NCBI GenBank assembly: GCA_021841725.1
Contig: JAKCEC010000028.1
Span: 1-11,821 of the forward strand
Direction of reading: 5' to 3'
DNA: 11,821 nt
From: Actinomycetes bacterium
Lineage (GTDB): Bacteria; Actinomycetota; Acidimicrobiia; Acidimicrobiales; RAAP-2
The position numbers were made by a program, and so were the translations under genes. Of this stretch, positions 8,932 through 11,821 are shown piece by piece (the stretch's first letter is position 1; every line of letters starts with the position of its first letter). The notes beneath the pieces are model-generated. The model made no database searches. It worked only from the letters and a program-made list of their open reading frames with translations, and was not told where the DNA came from.

Positions 8932-9508
8932 CGCGTCACTCGAACAGCGCCTGGAGGCGATGCTGACGGTCGCCCTGGAGCCGATCTCCGCCGAGGAGCT
9001 GGCCGACGTCGCCGAGGTCGACACCGCCGAGGTGACCTCGGCGCTACGTCGCCTTCGCGAAGAATTCCTGGAACAGCGTCGCGGCTTTCAGTTGGCGGAA
9101 CTGGCCAGTGGGTGGGTGATGCAATCGTCACCCGACGTGGCGCAGTGGGTGACCCGATTCGCCAACCGCGACGTCTCGCACCGGTTGAGCTCGGCGGCCC
9201 TGGAGACACTGGCCATCATCGCCTACCGTCAACCGATCTCACGGGCGCAGATCACGGCCCTGCGCGGGGTCAACGTCGACGGCGTCGTGCGCCTGCTCGA
9301 GCAGCGCGGCTACATCGGCGAGACGGGTCGCGCGCCGGGGCCCGGTCAGTCGATCCTCTACGGCACGACCGAGCTGTTCCTCGACCGCCTGGGCCTCTCG
9401 GGCCTGCACGAGTTGCCGCCCATCGAAGACTTCCTCGTACCCGTCGAGACCGCCCAGGCCCTGGTGGCCGAGATGGCCACGACGGCCGACGACCTCGACG
9501 GGGCGTAG
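8921..9508 (+). CDS. scpB: Segregation and condensation protein B
   Basis: ScpB dimerises through its N-terminal winged helix and binds ScpA in the SMC condensin complex. The 195-residue product has two winged-helix domains: residues about 5-82, with LEPISAEELADVAEV (19-33), and about 88-165, with the diagnostic SSAALETLAIIAYRQPIS (90-107) and ALRGVNVDGVVRLLEQRGYI (113-132). YGTTELFLDRLGL (147-159) closes the second domain and a short acidic, probably disordered tail follows. The ATG at 8921 is supported by AAGGA upstream and by overlap with the end of scpA (11 bases). The TAG stop directly abuts the next ATG, so scpA, scpB and rlu are probably one transcript. Confidence 0.96.
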   Translation: MRDDASLEQRLEAMLTVALEPISAEELADVAEVDTAEVTSALRRLREEFLEQRRGFQLAELASGWVMQSSPDVAQWVTRFANRDVSHRLSSAALETLAIIAYRQPISRAQITALRGVNVDGVVRLLEQRGYIGETGRAPGPGQSILYGTTELFLDRLGLSGLHELPPIEDFLVPVETAQALVAEMATTADDLDGA

Positions 9509-10249
9509 ATGGTCGAGGGCGAACGGCTCCAGAAGACGCTCGCGCGGGCCGGTTACGGGTCCCGGCGCCTCTGCGAGATCCTGATCAGCGAGGGTCGCGT
9601 GACGATTGACGGGCGCGTGGCCGAACTCGGGAACCGGGTCGACCCGGAGGTGCAGATGATCTGCGTCGACGGCGCGATGGCGCCGGTCGCGCAGTCCAAG
9701 GTGTACTACCTCTTGAACAAGCCCACGGGCGTCGTGACGACCGCCGCGGACCCCCAGGGCCGTCCCACCGTCTTGACCCTGGTCTCGTCGAGCGTACGTA
9801 TCTTTCCCGTCGGACGGCTCGACATGAATACCGAGGGTCTACTGATCTTGACCAACGACGGTCGCCTCGCACACCTGCTCACGCACCCCAGTTCCGGTAT
9901 CGCCAAGGAGTACCTCGTGCGCGTCGAGGGTGACCCGTCGCCCGGCGCCCTGCGCCGACTCCGCGACGGCGTCGACCTCGACGACGGTCGCACCAGCCCG
10001 GCGCAGGTCTCGCGGGTGTCCGAGGGATTGCTACGCATCGTGATCCACGAAGGCCGTAATCGTCAAGTGCGTCGGATGTGCGCCGCGGTCGGGCACGAGG
10101 TCACTCGTCTGGTGCGCACGCGCATCGGTCCCATCCAGGATCCGACCCTGACGCCCGGGTCGTCACGGCAGTTGAGCCTGGGTGAGGTGCGCCGCTTAAT
10201 GGAGGCGGTTGGAATGTCCGACGAGATCGCCTCTACGATGCCGTCATGA
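9509..10249 (+). CDS. RsuA/RluB-family pseudouridine synthase
   Basis: Enzymes of this family convert a specific uridine of rRNA to pseudouridine; RluB acts on 23S rRNA and RsuA on 16S rRNA. The 246-residue product has an N-terminal S4 RNA-binding domain (about 4-60, LQKTLARAGYGSRR and LISEGRVTIDG), then the catalytic domain with YYLLNKPTGVVTT (66-78) and the active-site GRLDMNTEGLLILTNDG (102-118, catalytic Asp105). HEGRNRQVRRM (about 182-192) is the conserved late motif. Place after scpB is conserved across Gram-positive bacteria and suggests an RluB-like 23S enzyme, but the target base cannot be told from sequence. ATG at 9509 touches the scpB stop; only a weak G-run precedes it, so coupling to scpB is likely. 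The stop overlaps the aroH start in ATGA. Confidence 0.94.
   Translation: MVEGERLQKTLARAGYGSRRLCEILISEGRVTIDGRVAELGNRVDPEVQMICVDGAMAPVAQSKVYYLLNKPTGVVTTAADPQGRPTVLTLVSSSVRIFPVGRLDMNTEGLLILTNDGRLAHLLTHPSSGIAKEYLVRVEGDPSPGALRRLRDGVDLDDGRTSPAQVSRVSEGLLRIVIHEGRNRQVRRMCAAVGHEVTRLVRTRIGPIQDPTLTPGSSRQLSLGEVRRLMEAVGMSDEIASTMPS
10209..10239 (+). promoter_or_regulatory. Candidate promoter for aroH inside the end of the rlu gene
   Basis: TTGGAA (10209-10214), 19 bases, TACGAT (10234-10239), six bases, then the aroH ATG at 10246. The -10 matches the trpS one exactly and has the same distance to its start codon. It would give a leaderless transcript for aroH-tyrA-aroA from within the 3' end of the pseudouridine synthase gene, separating the aromatic genes from the scp block. 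TACGAT could also be chance, since it forms part of coding sequence. Confidence 0.45.
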
Positions 10250-10614
10250 CAAATTCACTGGTACGCGCCGTGCGCGGTGCGACGACCGTGGCCCGCAACG
10301 ACGCCGAGGAGATCGCTCAGGCGACCCGCGAACTGTTATCCACCATGATCGAGAACAACGACATCGACGTGGCCGACGTCATCAGCGTCATGTTCACGAC
10401 GAGTCCCGATCTCACGGCGGCCTTTCCCGCGGCGGCCGCCCGGGGTCTCGGTTTTCACACCGTGCCGCTCATGTGCGCCAGTGAGATCAACGTGCCCGGA
10501 GCCAAGCCCCTGTGCATCCGGATCATGATGCACACCTACTCCCTTCGCGCGCGCGACGAGATCCGCCACGTCTACTTGCATGACGCCCAGAACCTCCGCG
10601 ATGACCTCCGCTAA
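10246..10614 (+). CDS. aroH: Chorismate mutase, AroH class
   Basis: Chorismate mutase rearranges chorismate to prephenate, the branch point to tyrosine and phenylalanine. The 122-residue product is the monofunctional AroH type (trimeric alpha/beta barrel, as in Bacillus subtilis), not the helical AroQ type. It starts VRAVRGATTV and has the TTSPDLTAAFPAAAAR block (51-66). The known active-site residues align one by one: Arg10, Arg66, Cys77, Glu80, Arg92 and Tyr110 correspond to Bacillus Arg7, Arg63, Cys75, Glu78, Arg90 and Tyr108. RHVYL (107-111) is the family signature. Start ATG overlaps the rlu stop by four bases, with no Shine-Dalgarno site but a TACGAT -10 six bases upstream. It runs directly into tyrA, which uses its product. 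Confidence 0.96.
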   Translation: MTNSLVRAVRGATTVARNDAEEIAQATRELLSTMIENNDIDVADVISVMFTTSPDLTAAFPAAAARGLGFHTVPLMCASEINVPGAKPLCIRIMMHTYSLRARDEIRHVYLHDAQNLRDDLR

Positions 10615-11668
10615 ACGCGCCCACGTCGTGGGACTGGGCCTCATCGGTGCCTCCCTCGCCACGTCGCTGCGCGGCGCGGGCTGGTGCGTCACGGGCGACG
10701 ACCTCGACGCCGACGTCGTCGCCCTCGCGCAGTCGTCCGGGGTCATCGAGGGAAGCACGCCGGACGAGGACGTCACCCTCGTGGCCATCGCCACCCCGGC
10801 CGGCGCCGTCACCGCCGTCGCCCACGAGTACCTGTCGCGCCTCGCGAACCCCCACCTCATCGTCACCGACGTGGCCGGGGTCAAGGGCGCCATCGTGCGC
10901 GACGTCGCCGACCGACGCTTCCTCGGGGGGCACCCCATGGCGGGGTCCGAGGTACGGGGCCTCGCGGGGGCGCGGGGCGATCTCTTTCACGGCTGTACCT
11001 GGGTGCTCACCCCGACGCCGTCGACGCCGGCCGACGTCTACACGCGCCTGCACGGGTACCTGCGCGACGTCGGGGCGAACGTGGTGGCGGTGTCGCCGAG
11101 TGACCACGACCGACTGGTGGCGCTGGCCAGCCACGTGCCGCACCTGCTGGCCGGGGCCCTCATGAACCAGGCGGCCGACGCCGCGCGCGAAGACGCGGTC
11201 CTCCTGCAACTGGCCGCCGGTGGCTTCCGCGACATGACGCGCATTGCCGCGGGCGACCCCGCCATCTGGCCCGACGTCCTGTTCGAGAACCGCGAGGCCG
11301 TCTGCGCCACGTTGCTCGCGATCGAAGAACGACTCAACGACCTGCGCGACGCCCTGCTCGCGCGCGACCGACCCACCCTCGAGGCCAGCCTCACGAGTGC
11401 CGCCCTGGCGCGGCGCCAACTCCCGGGCCGGGCCCTCTCCTCCGAGGACATGGCCTACCTGCGCGTGCTGGTCGCGGACCGCCCGGGGTCGTTGGCCCAG
11501 GTCACCGTGACGGCCTCGGAGATGCTGGTGAACATCTACGACATCGAGATCGCGCACTCGGTGGAGGGCGACCGCGGTACCCTGCTCTTGAGCGTCGACG
11601 CGCGCGAGGCCGCGCGGTTCATGGACGCCCTGCGGGCCCGCGACTTCGAAGTGGTGCGCGACCGATGA
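10601..11668 (+). CDS. tyrA: Prephenate dehydrogenase with C-terminal ACT domain
   Basis: TyrA oxidatively decarboxylates prephenate to 4-hydroxyphenylpyruvate for tyrosine synthesis. From ATG 10601 the product has 355 residues. The Rossmann domain (about 6-165) begins [13 protein letters not shown], with GLGLIG at 11-16; acidic DD at 33-34 after the second strand suggests NAD+ rather than NADP+. [10 protein letters not shown] (108-117) and [11 protein letters not shown] (177-187) are TyrA active-site blocks, and [17 protein letters not shown] (207-223) lies in the helical dimerisation domain. Residues about 285-352 ([16 protein letters not shown] onward) form an ACT domain, which in other TyrA proteins senses tyrosine; feedback control is inferred. 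An earlier in-frame ATG at 10580 would add seven residues; neither start has a clear ribosome site. I prefer 10601 as it gives a normal N-terminus and a shorter 14-base overlap with aroH. Confidence 0.95.
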   Translation: MTSAKRAHVVGLGLIGASLATSLRGAGWCVTGDDLDADVVALAQSSGVIEGSTPDEDVTLVAIATPAGAVTAVAHEYLSRLANPHLIVTDVAGVKGAIVRDVADRRFLGGHPMAGSEVRGLAGARGDLFHGCTWVLTPTPSTPADVYTRLHGYLRDVGANVVAVSPSDHDRLVALASHVPHLLAGALMNQAADAAREDAVLLQLAAGGFRDMTRIAAGDPAIWPDVLFENREAVCATLLAIEERLNDLRDALLARDRPTLEASLTSAALARRQLPGRALSSEDMAYLRVLVADRPGSLAQVTVTASEMLVNIYDIEIAHSVEGDRGTLLLSVDAREAARFMDALRARDFEVVRDR

Positions 11669-11821
11669 TGCGTCGGGTGGAGGCCGTGACGAGCCTGCGC
11701 GGGACGGTACGGGTGCCGGGCGACAAGAGCGCGTCGCACCGCGCCCTCATGCTCAGCGCGTTAGCCGCCGGTGAGAGCACCATCGAGGGTCTGTCGCCGG
11801 GCCTGGACGTCGCCGCCACCT
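11665..11821 (+). CDS. aroA: 5-enolpyruvylshikimate-3-phosphate synthase, N-terminal fragment (cut by window edge)
   Basis: EPSP synthase joins shikimate 3-phosphate and phosphoenolpyruvate, the step before chorismate synthase. Only the first 52 codons are inside the window; the full family length is about 420-450 residues. The fragment shows the conserved [14 protein letters not shown] (17-30), in which Lys21, Ser22 and Arg26 correspond to the shikimate-phosphate/PEP-binding residues of the family, followed by [18 protein letters not shown] (32-49). The first ATG at 11665 overlaps the tyrA stop in ATGA, and a second in-frame ATG follows at 11668, so the start could be either. No ribosome site is evident, consistent with coupling to tyrA. 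The mature glyphosate-sensitivity class cannot be judged from this fragment. Confidence 0.93.
   Translation, partial: MMRRVEAVTSLRGTVRVPGDKSASHRALMLSALAAGESTIEGLSPGLDVAAT

Noticed and set aside
10523..11557. Long antisense open frame (344 codons) over tyrA
   Set aside because: Shadow of tyrA in GC-rich DNA; rich in Arg, Gly, His and Val with no domain seen.

Overview
The window is GC-rich, with strong G/C at third codon positions, frequent GTG starts and very tight gene packing. It reads as a chromosomal housekeeping segment of an actinobacterium. The order nadK-recN-pyrG-NUDIX-xerD ... scpA-scpB-rlu matches the backbone known from Mycobacterium (ppnK, recN, pyrG, NUDIX hydrolase, xerD, scpA, scpB, pseudouridine synthase). 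The following block aroH-tyrA-aroA and the lack of a parA gene between xerD and scpA suggest a deep-branching lineage, perhaps Acidimicrobiia; the lineage is inference from gene order and composition only.

Layout: (1) 1-663, minus strand: 3'-truncated dapB-like reductase, divergent from the rest. (2) 664-959: intergenic, with candidate promoters in both directions. (3) 960-7142, plus strand: NAD kinase, RecN, CTP synthase, NUDIX hydrolase, XerD recombinase and an M50 (site-2 type) membrane protease, mostly overlapping or nearly abutting; the only internal gap of note is 59 bases before pyrG. (4) 7139-8104, minus strand: trpS, convergent with the protease gene, the two sharing one CTAG for both stop codons. 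(5) 8155-11821, plus strand: scpA, scpB, rlu, aroH, tyrA and the start of aroA, with overlapping or touching ends throughout. No rRNA, tRNA, CRISPR, IS element or prophage was seen.

Functionally, RecN (break repair), XerD (chromosome dimer resolution) and ScpA/ScpB (the non-SMC condensin subunits) concern chromosome maintenance. NadK, PyrG and the NUDIX enzyme concern nucleotide and cofactor pools. AroH and TyrA lead from chorismate to tyrosine, AroA makes the chorismate precursor, and TrpS charges tRNA-Trp.

I did not find an undescribed multi-gene system. The most interesting signals are small: three genes (trpS, scpA, aroH) show an exact TAnnnT-N6-start codon layout expected of leaderless transcripts; pyrG is preceded by a possible leaderless seven-codon ORF whose stop overlaps its start; and the dapB-like gene lacks several residues of the DapB signature.
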